From positions 1 through 64,000 of the forward strand of contig NZ_JAMOIC010000024.1 of the NCBI RefSeq assembly GCF_024448895.1: DNA of 64,000 bases, written 5' to 3'. Both the position numbers and the translations under genes were made by a program. The notes under the pieces were generated by a model, which was not told where the DNA came from, ran no database searches, and worked only from the letters and a program-made list of their open reading frames with translations. This DNA is from Stutzerimonas stutzeri (lineage in GTDB: Bacteria > Pseudomonadota > Gammaproteobacteria > Pseudomonadales > Pseudomonadaceae). Shown one piece after another: positions 55,210 through 64,000 of this stretch (positions within the stretch are counted from its first letter, which is position 1; each line of letters opens with the position of its first letter).

Positions 55210-56577
55210 TCAGGCAACCAGACGATCTAGCGCCGCCCGATCAAGCACCTGCATGTCGACCTTGACGTAAGCGGCCGACTCTTCGGCAATGACGACCGCA
55301 TCCGAGACACCGGGCAAAGCCATCATCTGTTCGGCCAATGCCGGATCGAGCGCAGCCTTGGCTGACAGAGGCAATCGCAAGCCTGTCACGTAAGGCGGCT
55401 CATTCATCCGCCAGGCAACCAACAGCCACAGCACACACAATATGGCACAGCCTGCAAATACCAGAGCCAGACCACCTTGTTGATAGAACCACCCACCAAG
55501 CACACCGCCTACGCCGGCACCGAGAAACTGGCTGGTGGAGTAGACGCCCATCGCCGTGCCCTTCCCTCCCGCTGGCGCGACCTTGCTGATCAGCGAGGGC
55601 AGCGATGCTTCAAGCAGATTGAATGCAACGAAAAAGATGATCATGCCGCCGACCAGCGGCCATAACCCGACACCAAACCACCAGAAGAACAATTCTGCGA
55701 ACAGGAGGACAGCCACAGCCCCCAGCACGACACGTTTCATCTGACGCTTCTTCTCGCCGTAGATGATGAAGGGCACCATGCCGAAGAATCCGACCACCAG
55801 GGCAGTGAGATAGACCCACCAGTGCTCTTCCCTTGGCAAGAAGGCCTCGTCAACCAAAGCCAGCGGCAGTGCTACGAAGCTAGCCATAAGAATTGCATGC
55901 AGCGCCAGAATGCCGAAGTCCAGACGAAGCAGGTCTGAGTGACGCAGGGTGGCGCCTAGGGCCTGCTTGGCAACGCCTGACTCCCTGTGGCGCAGGTGGT
56001 GATGAGCTCGCGGCAGCACGGCCACCACGAGCATGCCGATCAATGCCATTCCTGCGGTCGTCCAGAACAGGCCGGCCAGACCGAAAGCACGCGTCAGTAG
56101 CGGACCGACAATCATCGCCACCGCAAACGAAACGCCAATGCTCATACCGATCAGCGCCATCGCCTTGGTGCGATGTTGCTCGCGGGTGAGGTCTGACAGC
56201 AACGCCATCACTGCAGCCGAGATGGCCCCAGCGCCCTGGAGGATGCGCCCGGCGATAACCCCCCAAATGGAGTCGGCCGATGCCGCCAGAACAGCCCCGG
56301 CGGCGAAGATCAGCAGACCAAAATAAATCACCGGCAACCGTCCGATTCGATCGGAAAGCATGCCGAACGGAATTTGTAGCAGCGCCTGGGTCAAACCATA
56401 AGCACCGATAGCGAGGCCAATCAGTGCGGGGGTCGCACCTTTCAGCTCCATGCCGTAGGTCGCCAGAACAGGCAGGACCATGAACATGCCGAGCATGCGA
56501 AACGCGAAAACCAGGGCCAGCCCAGACGCTGCGCGGGTTTCTCTGGCGCTCATGCGCTCGCTGTAGGGATCCTGCAT
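55210..56577 (-). CDS. MFS transporter with C-terminal YAM-like domain (YajR family)
   Basis: This 455-aa protein has 12 hydrophobic segments followed by a soluble tail of about 60 residues. Motif A GMLSDRIGRLPVIY follows TM2. The tail (DPALAEQMMALPGVSDAVVI, AAYVKVDMQVLD) fits the small HMA/ferredoxin-like YAM domain of E. coli YajR, which is 454 aa. The substrate is unknown. Located between ssb and the divergent uvrA, as in P. aeruginosa. Confidence 0.82.
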   Translation of the reverse strand: MQDPYSERMSARETRAASGLALVFAFRMLGMFMVLPVLATYGMELKGATPALIGLAIGAYGLTQALLQIPFGMLSDRIGRLPVIYFGLLIFAAGAVLAASADSIWGVIAGRILQGAGAISAAVMALLSDLTREQHRTKAMALIGMSIGVSFAVAMIVGPLLTRAFGLAGLFWTTAGMALIGMLVVAVLPRAHHHLRHRESGVAKQALGATLRHSDLLRLDFGILALHAILMASFVALPLALVDEAFLPREEHWWVYLTALVVGFFGMVPFIIYGEKKRQMKRVVLGAVAVLLFAELFFWWFGVGLWPLVGGMIIFFVAFNLLEASLPSLISKVAPAGGKGTAMGVYSTSQFLGAGVGGVLGGWFYQQGGLALVFAGCAILCVLWLLVAWRMNEPPYVTGLRLPLSAKAALDPALAEQMMALPGVSDAVVIAEESAAYVKVDMQVLDRAALDRLVA

Positions 56578-56648
56578 GTGGGGTCTCGCTTGAATTAACC
56601 GGCGGCGATTCTAGCAGTCATACCGCTGCTCGGCACAGGCTCGCTGCT

Positions 56649-56678
56649 TTGCCGCAATGTCGCCCCTGGCCGTATACT
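56649..56678 (+). promoter_or_regulatory. Probable uvrA promoter
   Basis: TTGCCG (56649-56654) and TATACT (56673-56678) with an 18-bp spacer lie 31 bp before the uvrA TTG start. No LexA-type CTGT-N8-ACAG box was seen in the 132-bp gap. Confidence 0.55.
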
Positions 56679-56709
56679 TTCGGGTTTTCGCCCGCCATGC
56701 GAGGCTGTT

Positions 56710-59547
56710 TTGGACAAGATTCTGATACGTGGGGCCCGTACCCATAACCTGAAAAACATCGACCTGACCCTGCCGCGCGACAAGTTGATCGTGATTACCG
56801 GCCTCTCAGGCTCGGGAAAGTCCTCACTGGCCTTCGATACGCTTTATGCCGAAGGGCAGCGCCGATACGTCGAGTCGCTTTCGGCATACGCCCGTCAATT
56901 CCTCTCGATGATGGAGAAACCGGACGTCGACACGATTGAAGGGCTCTCCCCCGCTATTTCCATCGAGCAGAAATCGACCTCGCACAACCCGCGGTCGACA
57001 GTCGGCACCATCACCGAGATTTACGATTACCTGCGCCTGCTCTATGCCCGCGTCGGAACGCCACGCTGCCCGGACCACGACGCACCGCTTGAAGCCCAGA
57101 CCGTGAGTCAGATGGTCGATCAGGTGATGGCATTGCCTGAAGGTCGAAAGCTCATGCTTCTCGCCCCGGTCATCCGCGAGCGCAAGGGCGAGCACCTTGC
57201 TGTATTCGACGAGCTCCGCGCTCAGGGCTTCGTGCGTGCACGGGTCAATGGCCGGCTGTATGAACTGGATGAGCTGCCCAAACTCGACAAACAGAAGAAA
57301 CACTCCATCGATGTGGTGGTTGATCGCTTCAAGGTCCGTAGCGATCTGCAGCAACGACTCGCCGAGTCGTTCGAAACCGCACTCAAGCTCGCCGACGGCA
57401 TCGCCCTGGCCGCGTCGATGGAGGAAGAGGAGGACAGCGAGGAGATGATTTTCTCCGCCCGCTTCGCCTGCCCCATCTGCGGTCATTCGATCAGCGAGCT
57501 CGAACCCAAGCTTTTTTCATTCAACAATCCTGCCGGGGCATGCCCGACCTGCGACGGCCTTGGCGTCAAACAGTTCTTCGATGCTAAGCGCCTGGTCAAC
57601 GGCGAGCTGACGCTGGCAGAGGGCGCCATCCGCGGCTGGGATCGGCGCAACGTTTATTATTTCCAAATGCTCGGCTCCCTTGCCTCGCACTATGGCTTCA
57701 GCCTGGACGCGCCCTTTGATTCGCTACCCGCCGAACAGCAAAAGTTCGTGCTGCGCGGCAGCGGCAAGGAAAACGTAGATTTCCGCTATCTGAATGATCG
57801 CGGCGATATCGTCAAACGCTCGCACCCGTTCGAGGGGATCATTCCCAATCTCGAGCGGCGCTACCGTGAAACCGAGTCCAATTCCGTACGCGAAGAGCTG
57901 GCCAAGTACCTCAGCACCCAGCCTTGCCCGGAATGCCGCGGAACCCGTCTGCGTCGTGAGGCCCGCCACGTTTGGGTGGGTGACAAGACCTTGCCAGCCG
58001 TTACCGGCCTGCCGATCGGCGACGCCACCGAGTATTTCGGCGGCCTCACACTCAGCGGTCGTCGCGGTGAAATCGCGGACAAAATTCTTAAAGAGATCTG
58101 CGAACGCTTGCAGTTTCTGGTGAACGTCGGTCTCGACTATCTGACACTGGATCGCAGTGCAGACACGCTTTCAGGTGGCGAAGCGCAGCGTATCCGTCTG
58201 GCCAGCCAGATTGGTGCAGGCCTGGTCGGGGTAATGTACATCCTCGACGAGCCCTCGATCGGGCTCCACCAGCGTGATAACGAAAGGCTGCTTGGTACAC
58301 TGCGCCACCTACGTGATATCGGCAATACGGTGATCGTCGTTGAGCATGACGAGGATGCTATCCGCATGGCTGATTATGTGGTCGATATAGGACCAGGAGC
58401 TGGCGTTCACGGGGGGCAGATCGTCGCTGAAGGCACGCCTGATGAGGTGATGAACAATCCGGCTTCGCTTACCGGCGGATATCTCTCGGGGCGGGTGAAG
58501 ATCCTCTACCCCGAAAAGCGCACCCCCCGCGACCCTGAAAAGCTGCTGAAGCTAAAGGGCGCTCGGGGCAACAACCTGCGCAACGTCGATCTGGAGATTC
58601 CCGCTGGCCTGCTGACCTGCATTACCGGCGTATCCGGCTCAGGCAAGTCGACACTCATCAACAACACCCTGTTTCCAATCACCGCCACGGCTCTGAACGG
58701 CGCGACTACCCTTGAGGTGGCACCGTACGACACATTTGACGGCCTGCAGCATTTGGACAAGGTAGTAGACATCGACCAGAGCCCGATCGGTCGAACGCCA
58801 CGCTCCAACCCGGCTACATACACAGGGCTTTTCACACCCATTCGGGAACTCTTTGCCGGGGTGCCGGAGGCACGCTCGCGTGGCTATGGCCCAGGCCGTT
58901 TCTCCTTCAACGTCAAAGGTGGTCGCTGCGAGGCCTGCCAGGGCGACGGGGTGATCAAGGTGGAGATGCACTTCCTGCCGGACATCTACGTGCCCTGTGA
59001 TGTGTGCAAGGGCAAACGCTACAACCGCGAAACGCTCGAGGTGAAGTACAAGGGCAAAAGCATTACTGAAGTGCTCGGCATGACCATCGAAGAAGCGCGC
59101 GAGTTCTTCGATCCGGTGCCAGCAGTTGCACGGAAGCTACAGACGTTAATGGATGTGGGTCTTTCCTACATCAAGCTTGGCCAGAGCGCTACAACACTCT
59201 CTGGCGGTGAAGCCCAGCGGGTCAAGCTCTCTCGCGAGCTGTCCAAGCGCGACACGGGCAAGACCCTGTACATCCTTGACGAACCCACTACGGGCCTGCA
59301 CTTCGCAGACATCCAACAACTGTTGGATGTGCTGCACAGACTGCGGGACCACGGCAACACTGTGGTCGTCATCGAGCATAATCTGGATGTCATCAAGACA
59401 GCGGATTGGCTCGTCGATCTGGGTCCTGAGGGTGGCTCAAAGGGTGGACAGATCATCGCTACAGGCACCCCGGAACAAGTTGCCTCGATGGCTCAGTCCC
59501 ACACCGGGCATTTCCTCAAGCCGTTGCTTGAGCGCGACAAGACCTGA
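56710..59547 (+). CDS. uvrA: Excinuclease ABC subunit A
   Basis: This 945-aa protein has a TTG start at 56710, giving the universal [19 protein letters not shown] start; no ATG is nearby. Two ABC modules: Walker [10 protein letters not shown] and GVSGSGKST, signatures [14 protein letters not shown] and [15 protein letters not shown], Walker [12 protein letters not shown] and [11 protein letters not shown]. Zinc fingers are at CPICGHS...CPTCDG and CEACQGDG...CDVCKGKR. It recognises DNA damage with UvrB in nucleotide excision repair. Confidence 0.97.
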   Translation: MDKILIRGARTHNLKNIDLTLPRDKLIVITGLSGSGKSSLAFDTLYAEGQRRYVESLSAYARQFLSMMEKPDVDTIEGLSPAISIEQKSTSHNPRSTVGTITEIYDYLRLLYARVGTPRCPDHDAPLEAQTVSQMVDQVMALPEGRKLMLLAPVIRERKGEHLAVFDELRAQGFVRARVNGRLYELDELPKLDKQKKHSIDVVVDRFKVRSDLQQRLAESFETALKLADGIALAASMEEEEDSEEMIFSARFACPICGHSISELEPKLFSFNNPAGACPTCDGLGVKQFFDAKRLVNGELTLAEGAIRGWDRRNVYYFQMLGSLASHYGFSLDAPFDSLPAEQQKFVLRGSGKENVDFRYLNDRGDIVKRSHPFEGIIPNLERRYRETESNSVREELAKYLSTQPCPECRGTRLRREARHVWVGDKTLPAVTGLPIGDATEYFGGLTLSGRRGEIADKILKEICERLQFLVNVGLDYLTLDRSADTLSGGEAQRIRLASQIGAGLVGVMYILDEPSIGLHQRDNERLLGTLRHLRDIGNTVIVVEHDEDAIRMADYVVDIGPGAGVHGGQIVAEGTPDEVMNNPASLTGGYLSGRVKILYPEKRTPRDPEKLLKLKGARGNNLRNVDLEIPAGLLTCITGVSGSGKSTLINNTLFPITATALNGATTLEVAPYDTFDGLQHLDKVVDIDQSPIGRTPRSNPATYTGLFTPIRELFAGVPEARSRGYGPGRFSFNVKGGRCEACQGDGVIKVEMHFLPDIYVPCDVCKGKRYNRETLEVKYKGKSITEVLGMTIEEAREFFDPVPAVARKLQTLMDVGLSYIKLGQSATTLSGGEAQRVKLSRELSKRDTGKTLYILDEPTTGLHFADIQQLLDVLHRLRDHGNTVVVIEHNLDVIKTADWLVDLGPEGGSKGGQIIATGTPEQVASMAQSHTGHFLKPLLERDKT

Positions 59548-59552
59548 CCAGC

Positions 59553-59582
59553 AATAAAAAAAAGCCGGGCATGGAGCCCGGC
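59553..59582 (-). terminator. Minus-strand terminator next to uvrA (orphan)
   Basis: GCCGGGC/GCCCGGC stem (59564-59582) with loop ATGGA. The T-rich tract (complement of the A-run 59555-59563) follows it only on the minus strand, so it terminates leftward transcription although no intact minus-strand gene precedes it. It fits the decayed catalase remnant at 59592-59759. Confidence 0.75.
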
Positions 59583-59591
59583 GCTATTGCT

Positions 59592-59759
59592 TAAACGCGA
59601 GGCAAACTCGCAGAGATCGACTCCCAGCCCTGCAGCCATACCGGAACCGTATGCGGGATCGGTGTCAACGAAAAAGCCCAGCTGAAGAGCTGCACGGCAC
59701 ATGTCGTCGACTTCTCGAACCGACAATTGCGGATCAGCCGCTAGTGCTGCTCGCACCCA
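59592..59759 (-). pseudogene. Probable remnant of a catalase C-terminus (katA-like)
   Basis: The minus-strand frame reads DDMCRAALQLGFFVDTDPAY then GSGMAAGLGVDL, which resembles the C-terminal catalase pattern with a DPAYG.GVAKALGL-like end. A stop codon lies just upstream (near 59760) and the frame runs through the terminator downstream, so it is not an intact gene. P. aeruginosa carries katA between bfrA and rplQ, the equivalent place. The match is from memory and short, so confidence is moderate. Confidence 0.4.
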
Positions 59760-60060
59760 TCAAGCGAAACAGCGTACCAGCATCGCAGCACTAGCCAGCG
59801 TCGTCGCGTGATCATGACGATCAGCAGAACCGCTCAGTGACAATGCAGGCTCTGCGTACTGAGACGCTTCCTTGGGCGCATCTCGAAGCTGGCGGGTAGA
59901 GACACGCCATTGCCATCGAACCGCAAGTGTGGCTTTAGCGTTTATGCTTATCTGCATTAGCTGGCAATTCAAGCCTGGAGACCAACCTAACCAGACGGTA
60001 AGTCAGAGCCAATCTGTTAAGCGAAGCGGGCTAATAGGCTAGGGCTAAAATTGAGCCATA
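59760..60060. other. Non-coding stretch between the catalase-like remnant and rplQ
   Basis: About 300 bp without a recognisable gene on either strand. If a catalase once stood here, the remainder is deleted or too diverged to read. Confidence 0.5.
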
Positions 60061-60087
60061 AAAAAACCGGGCCAAGCCCGGTTTTTT
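60061..60087. terminator. Terminator of the ribosomal protein operon
   Basis: AAAAAACCGGGC-CAA-GCCCGGTTTTTT: a 12-bp perfect arm including A/T flanks, 16 bp after the rplQ stop on the minus strand. It is symmetrical, so it works in both directions. Confidence 0.93.
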
Positions 60088-60103
60088 AAAGTAAGGCTAA
60101 CGC

Positions 60104-60490
60104 TTACTCAGCAGCTTCCACTTCACCAGTAACCGGACGGTCAACCAGCTCAACGTAAGCCATAGGTGCGTTGTCACCAGCACGGAAACCGCACTTGAGA
60201 ATACGCAGGTAGCCGCCCTGACGGGTGGCGTAACGCGGGCCCAGATCGTTGAACAGCTTGCCAACGATAGCTTTCGAACGGGTACGATCGAAAGCAAGAC
60301 GACGATTGGCGACGCTGTCTTCCTTGGCCAGGGTGATAAGCGGCTCAGCAACGCGACGCAGCTCTTTCGCCTTGGGCAGGGTAGTTTTGATCAGCTCGTG
60401 CTCGAACAACGACACCGCCATATTCTGGAACATGGCCTTGCGGTGAGCGCTTGTGCGGCTGAGGTGACGGCCACTTTTACGATGACGCAT
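60104..60490 (-). CDS. rplQ: 50S ribosomal protein L17
   Basis: This 128-aa protein has the L17 start [20 protein letters not shown] and the [20 protein letters not shown] segment. It is a large-subunit protein at the peptide exit tunnel. It is the last gene of the operon after rpoA, followed by a strong terminator. Confidence 0.97.
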   Translation of the reverse strand: MRHRKSGRHLSRTSAHRKAMFQNMAVSLFEHELIKTTLPKAKELRRVAEPLITLAKEDSVANRRLAFDRTRSKAIVGKLFNDLGPRYATRQGGYLRILKCGFRAGDNAPMAYVELVDRPVTGEVEAAE

Positions 60491-60535
60491 GATTGAAATT
60501 CCTTACCAAACGATCAGTTCGGTGACTATGGGCGA

Positions 60536-61537
60536 TCAGGCCGTAGCCTTATCGTCCTTCTTGAGACTAGCCGGCGGCCAATTGTCGAGGCGCATTCCGA
60601 GGGACAGACCGCGAGAAGCCAGAACATCTTTGATCTCAGTCAGAGATTTCTTGCCCAAATTCGGCGTTTTCAACAGCTCTACTTCGGTGCGCTGAATCAG
60701 GTCACCAATGTAGTAGATGTTCTCTGCCTTGAGGCAGTTAGCCGAACGTACGGTCAGTTCCAAGTCATCAACTGGGCGCAACAGGATCGGATCGATCTCG
60801 TCTTCTTGCTCGACCACGACTGGCTCGCTGTCACCCTTGAGGTCGACGAACGCAGCCAGCTGCTGTTGCAGGATGGTTGCGGCACGACGGATCGCTTCTT
60901 CAGGATCCAGGGTTCCGTTGGTTTCCAGGTCGATGACCAGCTTGTCCAAGTTGGTACGCTGCTCAACACGAGCGTTTTCGACAACATAAGCAACGCGACG
61001 TACCGGACTGAAAGTTGCGTCGAGCTGGAGACGGCCAATACTACGGCTCTCATCTTCATCACTCTGACGTGCGTCAGCCGGCTCGTAGCCACGGCCGCGA
61101 GCGACCTTGAGCTTCATGTTGATCGAGCCATTAGCCGCCAGGTTGGCGATCAGGTGATCACCATTGACGATTTCGACATCGTGATCCAGCTGGATATCGG
61201 CAGCGGTAACAGCGCCCGCGCCCTTCTTCACCAGGCTCAAGGTCACTTCATCACGGCCGTGCAGCTTGATGGCGATACCTTTGAGGTTCAGCAGGATTTC
61301 GATGACATCTTCCTGCACGCCCTCGATGGCGCTGTACTCGTGGAGCACACCGTCGATCTCAGCCTCGACCACAGCGCAGCCGGGCATGGAGGACAACAGA
61401 ATACGACGCAGCGCGTTGCCCAGGGTATGGCCAAAACCGCGCTCGAGTGGCTCGAGTGTGATCTTGGCACGGGTCGGACTGACCACCTGCACATCGATAT
61501 GGCGGGGGGTCAGGAACTCATTTACCGAAATCTGCAT
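60536..61537 (-). CDS. rpoA: RNA polymerase alpha subunit
   Basis: This 333-aa protein has an N-terminal dimerisation domain ([39 protein letters not shown]), a linker at about 235-250, and a C-terminal domain ([20 protein letters not shown]) that contacts UP elements and activators. It lies between rpsD and rplQ as in all Pseudomonas. Confidence 0.98.
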   Translation of the reverse strand: MQISVNEFLTPRHIDVQVVSPTRAKITLEPLERGFGHTLGNALRRILLSSMPGCAVVEAEIDGVLHEYSAIEGVQEDVIEILLNLKGIAIKLHGRDEVTLSLVKKGAGAVTAADIQLDHDVEIVNGDHLIANLAANGSINMKLKVARGRGYEPADARQSDEDESRSIGRLQLDATFSPVRRVAYVVENARVEQRTNLDKLVIDLETNGTLDPEEAIRRAATILQQQLAAFVDLKGDSEPVVVEQEDEIDPILLRPVDDLELTVRSANCLKAENIYYIGDLIQRTEVELLKTPNLGKKSLTEIKDVLASRGLSLGMRLDNWPPASLKKDDKATA

Positions 61538-61559
61538 GGATACACCTATTTTCTAGCCC

Positions 61560-62180
61560 TTACTTGGAGTAGAGCTCGACAATCAGGTTTTCGTTGATGT
61601 CAGCTGACAGATCACTGCGCGCCGGAACATTCTTGAAAACACCTGATTTCTTGTCGGCATCTACTTCCACCCATTCAACGCGACCGCGCTGTACGCACAG
61701 TTCAAGGGCTTGGGCGATACGCAGCTGGTTGCGGCACTTCTCACGAACGGCTACCACGTCACCAGCTTTAACCTGGTAAGAAGGAACGTTCACAGTCTGA
61801 CCGTTCACGCTGATCGACTTGTGCGAGACCAACTGACGTGATTCGGCACGAGTAGAGCCAAAGCCCATGCGATACACGACGTTATCCAGACGGCACTCGA
61901 GCAGTTGCAGAAGGTTTTCACCGGTAGCGCCCTTACGGCTGGCAGCTTCCTTGTAATAGCCACTGAACTGACGTTCGAGAACACCATAGATACGGCGGAC
62001 TTTCTGCTTCTCACGCAACTGGGTACCGTAGTCGGACAAACGACCACGACGCTGACCGTGAACACCCGGTGGGGTTTCGATGTTGCACTTTGATTCGAGC
62101 GCGCGCGCACCACTCTTCAAGAAGAGATCGGTGCCTTCACGACGAGACAGTTTGCACTTGGGACCAATATAACGAGCCAT
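61560..62180 (-). CDS. rpsD: 30S ribosomal protein S4
   Basis: This 206-aa protein starts [20 protein letters not shown]. The S4 RNA-binding domain is in the C-terminal half ([27 protein letters not shown], given in part as [20 protein letters not shown]). There are no extra zinc cysteines in the N-terminus (only C9 and C33 are visible), so it is the zinc-free form. S4 also acts as translational repressor of this operon in E. coli. Confidence 0.97.
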   Translation of the reverse strand: MARYIGPKCKLSRREGTDLFLKSGARALESKCNIETPPGVHGQRRGRLSDYGTQLREKQKVRRIYGVLERQFSGYYKEAASRKGATGENLLQLLECRLDNVVYRMGFGSTRAESRQLVSHKSISVNGQTVNVPSYQVKAGDVVAVREKCRNQLRIAQALELCVQRGRVEWVEVDADKKSGVFKNVPARSDLSADINENLIVELYSK

Positions 62181-62197
62181 TTCTCACTGTCTCCTGA

Positions 62198-62587
62198 TTA
62201 CACGCGGCGCTTCTTCGGCGGACGGCACCCGTTGTGCGGGATTGGCGTCACGTCGGTGATGCTGGCGATTTTATAACCACAACCATTCAAAGCACGAACG
62301 GCAGATTCACGACCCGGACCTGGACCCTTGACGTTAACATCAAGGTTCTTCAGGCCATACTCCAACGCAGCCTGACCAGCACGCTCAGCAGCCACCTGGG
62401 CAGCGAACGGGGTGCTCTTACGCGAACCGCGGAAGCCGGATCCACCAGACGTCGCCCAAGACAACGCGTTGCCCTGACGGTCGGTGATAGTGATGATGGT
62501 GTTGTTAAAAGAAGCGTGGATATGGGCGATGCCATCAACCACCGTCTTTTTTACTTTCTTGCGAGGACGAGCAGCAGGTTTTGCCAT
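62198..62587 (-). CDS. rpsK: 30S ribosomal protein S11
   Basis: This 129-aa protein has a basic N-terminus ([20 protein letters not shown]), [20 protein letters not shown] in the middle and the conserved C-terminal [18 protein letters not shown]. It binds the platform of the small subunit. Confidence 0.97.
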   Translation of the reverse strand: MAKPAARPRKKVKKTVVDGIAHIHASFNNTIITITDRQGNALSWATSGGSGFRGSRKSTPFAAQVAAERAGQAALEYGLKNLDVNVKGPGPGRESAVRALNGCGYKIASITDVTPIPHNGCRPPKKRRV

Positions 62588-62617
62588 GATTAGATTCCTG
62601 TCGATGCGCTAATGCGA

Positions 62618-62974
62618 TTACTTGCGGATCGGCTTACGCGGACCCTTACGGGTACGAGCGTTGGTCTTGGTACGCTGACCGCGGACCGGCAGACCACGAC
62701 GATGACGCAGGCCGCGATAGCAACCCAGGTCCATCAAGCGCTTGATCTTCATGTTGACTTCGCGACGAAGGTCACCCTCAACGATGAACTTGCCTACTTC
62801 GCCACGAAGCAGTTCGACCTGCTCGTCAGTAAGATCTTTGATTTTTGCCGCCGGGTTAACACCGGTAGCGGCACAGATAGTCTGTGCACGAGTCCGACCA
62901 ACACCATAGATGTAGGTCAGCGAGATAACAGTGTGCTTGTTATCCGGAATGTTTACGCCTGCAATACGGGCCAT
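62618..62974 (-). CDS. rpsM: 30S ribosomal protein S13
   Basis: This 118-aa protein starts [20 protein letters not shown] and has the C-terminal [20 protein letters not shown] tail that reaches the P site. First gene of the S13-S11-S4-alpha-L17 block. The 131-bp gap upstream to rpmJ contains a hairpin. Confidence 0.97.
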   Translation of the reverse strand: MARIAGVNIPDNKHTVISLTYIYGVGRTRAQTICAATGVNPAAKIKDLTDEQVELLRGEVGKFIVEGDLRREVNMKIKRLMDLGCYRGLRHRRGLPVRGQRTKTNARTRKGPRKPIRK

Positions 62975-63062
62975 TCAGTGAAACTCCAATTGACAGCTAC
63001 CCAACGCCCCGGAAGCCAAGAAAAGGGCGCGAGATACTAACGCTGTAATAACAAATAATCAA

Positions 63063-63086
63063 CCCGGCAGCGCACTAGCTGCCGGG
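63063..63086. terminator. GC-rich hairpin between rpmJ and rpsM (possible attenuator)
   Basis: CCCGGCAGC / GCTGCCGGG 9-bp stem (63063-63086). On the minus strand it is followed by TTGATTATTTG, a weak U-rich tract, so it could be a partial terminator that lowers expression of the rpsM block or a processing site. Confidence 0.5.
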
Positions 63087-63105
63087 CTCGAGCCTTAGCT
63101 CACAA

Positions 63106-63222
63106 TCAGCCTTGGCGCTGTTTGTGTCGCGGTTCTGCGCTGCAGATCACCCGAACGACGCCTTCGCGACGAACGATCTTGCAGTTGCGGCACAGCTTTT
63201 TAACCGATGCACGAACTTTCAT
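63106..63222 (-). CDS. rpmJ: 50S ribosomal protein L36
   Basis: This 38-aa protein is read directly from the sequence: [20 protein letters not shown], then [18 protein letters not shown]. It has C11, C14, C27 and H33, the CxxC...CxxxxxH zinc-binding form (C+ type). In many bacteria a zinc-free paralogue replaces it in zinc starvation; none is visible here. Located between secY and rpsM as expected. Confidence 0.97.
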   Translation of the reverse strand: MKVRASVKKLCRNCKIVRREGVVRVICSAEPRHKQRQG

Positions 63223-63252
63223 GACCAACTCCTAGAACCTTACGAGCCGACT

Positions 63253-64000
63253 TCAGCGGAGCATTCCGCTGCCGTAGCCCTTCAGGTTGGCTTTTTTCAT
63301 CAGGGAATCGTACTGGTGGGACATCAGGTGTGACTGAACTTGGGACATGAAGTCCATTACAACCACCACCACAATCAGCAACGAGGTCCCGCCAAGGTAG
63401 AACGGTACATTTGCCGCAACCACAAGAAACTGCGGGAGCAGACAGACAGCCGTCATGTACAGGGCGCCGAACATGGTCAAACGAGTCAGTACGCCATCGA
63501 TGTAGCGTGCAGACTGCTCACCAGGACGTATACCCGGGATAAACGCACCAGACTTCTTCAGGTTTTCAGCGACGTCTTTCGGGTTAAACATCAACGCCGT
63601 ATAGAAGAAGCAGAAAAAGATGATACCGGCACTGAAAAGCAGGATATTCAACGGCTGACCAGGAGCAATTGACTGAGAAATGTCAGCCAACCAACCCATG
63701 TTCTCGGACTGTCCAAACCACTGCCCCAGCGAAGCCGGGAACAACAGAATGCTGCTGGCAAAGATCGCAGGAATCACACCCGCCATATTCACCTTCAGAG
63801 GCAGATGGCTTGTCTGCGCAGCAAATACCTTACGGCCCTGCTGACGCTTAGCGTAATGGACAGCAATACGGCGCTGACCCCGCTCGATGAACACCACGAA
63901 CCCGATTATGGCTACAGCCAGAAGACCCACAGCCAGCAACGCGATGATATTTACATCGCCTTGCCGCGCGGACTCGAAAGACTGGCCAAGCGCGCCAGGC
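63253..64000 (-). CDS. secY: Preprotein translocase subunit SecY (partial)
   Basis: The C-terminal ~249 residues are in the window; the gene continues beyond base 64000. The frame reads [20 protein letters not shown] at the window edge, then hydrophobic segments, the cytoplasmic loop [20 protein letters not shown], and [20 protein letters not shown] near residues 105-124 of the fragment. The C-terminus [11 protein letters not shown] is typical of gammaproteobacterial SecY. It lies upstream of rpmJ on the minus strand. Confidence 0.96.
   Translation of the reverse strand, partial: PGALGQSFESARQGDVNIIALLAVGLLAVAIIGFVVFIERGQRRIAVHYAKRQQGRKVFAAQTSHLPLKVNMAGVIPAIFASSILLFPASLGQWFGQSENMGWLADISQSIAPGQPLNILLFSAGIIFFCFFYTALMFNPKDVAENLKKSGAFIPGIRPGEQSARYIDGVLTRLTMFGALYMTAVCLLPQFLVVAANVPFYLGGTSLLIVVVVVMDFMSQVQSHLMSHQYDSLMKKANLKGYGSGMLR

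Noticed and set aside
55893-56326. Plus-strand open frames opposite the YajR-like transporter
   Set aside because: Antisense shadows with no start signals; the minus-strand MFS protein is clear.
56578-56709. LexA (SOS) box before uvrA
   Set aside because: No CTGT-N8-ACAG match in the gap between the divergent genes.

Overview
The window is a GC-rich chromosomal segment of a gammaproteobacterium of the Pseudomonas/Stutzerimonas group. The evidence is a glycine-betaine catabolic cluster of Pseudomonas type (dgcAB, the ETF pair, a GbdR-type regulator, sdaB), the ssb / YajR-like MFS / uvrA block, the ompW-epimerase neighbourhood, the rpsM-rpsK-rpsD-rpoA-rplQ operon, and pseudomonad REP-type palindromes. 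No rRNA, tRNA, phage, insertion sequence or CRISPR array was recognised. The species cannot be fixed from the sequence alone.

Bases 1-27500 concern quaternary amines. After the tail of a formaldehyde dehydrogenase (fdhA) and a thioesterase come an M19 dipeptidase-like protein, a DUF5943 protein, dimethylglycine demethylase (dgcA, dgcB), its electron-transfer flavoproteins and a small unknown protein. GbdR and L-serine dehydratase follow on the minus strand. Next are the choline/betaine ABC importer (cbcV, cbcW, cbcX), an extra betaine-type binding protein, an OprD-family porin, betI-betB-betA (choline to glycine betaine), a tandem repeat array, and a choline-sulfate module (betC, a ChoX-like binding protein, a LysR regulator). 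Together these genes take up choline or choline-O-sulfate, oxidise choline to betaine, and carry demethylation on towards sarcosine, glycine, serine and pyruvate. The first betaine demethylation enzyme (gbcAB) and sarcosine oxidase are not in the window.

Bases 27500-43300 hold mixed metabolic and housekeeping genes: ferredoxin-NADP reductase, rlmG, a MerR regulator with a carboxymuconolactone-decarboxylase-family gene, an MFS exporter, a PaoABC-like molybdenum aldehyde oxidoreductase with a MocA-like cytidylyltransferase, an NCS2 purine permease, trmA, a secreted PilJ-domain protein, a DUF4345 membrane protein, a DUF411 protein and a YpfJ-type zinc metallopeptidase. Several REP-like palindromes lie between them.

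Bases 43300-51800 contain two convergent operons that meet at a shared terminator. One is a ZrgA-type His-rich periplasmic protein with an ABC ATPase, an FtsX-like permease and a DUF3299 protein. The other is a TonB2-type energising system (DUF3450, TtpC-like ExbB, ExbB, ExbD, TonB, TPR protein). An identical 13-bp Zur-box-like palindrome, in the same orientation relative to transcription, precedes each operon, which suggests one zinc-starvation regulon.

Bases 51800-64000 are conserved housekeeping: ompW with an ANR/FNR-like site, two sugar-nucleotide genes, ssb, a YajR-like transporter, uvrA and the end of the ribosomal protein/secY operon. Between uvrA and rplQ, where P. aeruginosa carries katA, there appears to be only a decayed catalase C-terminal fragment followed by its orphan terminator.
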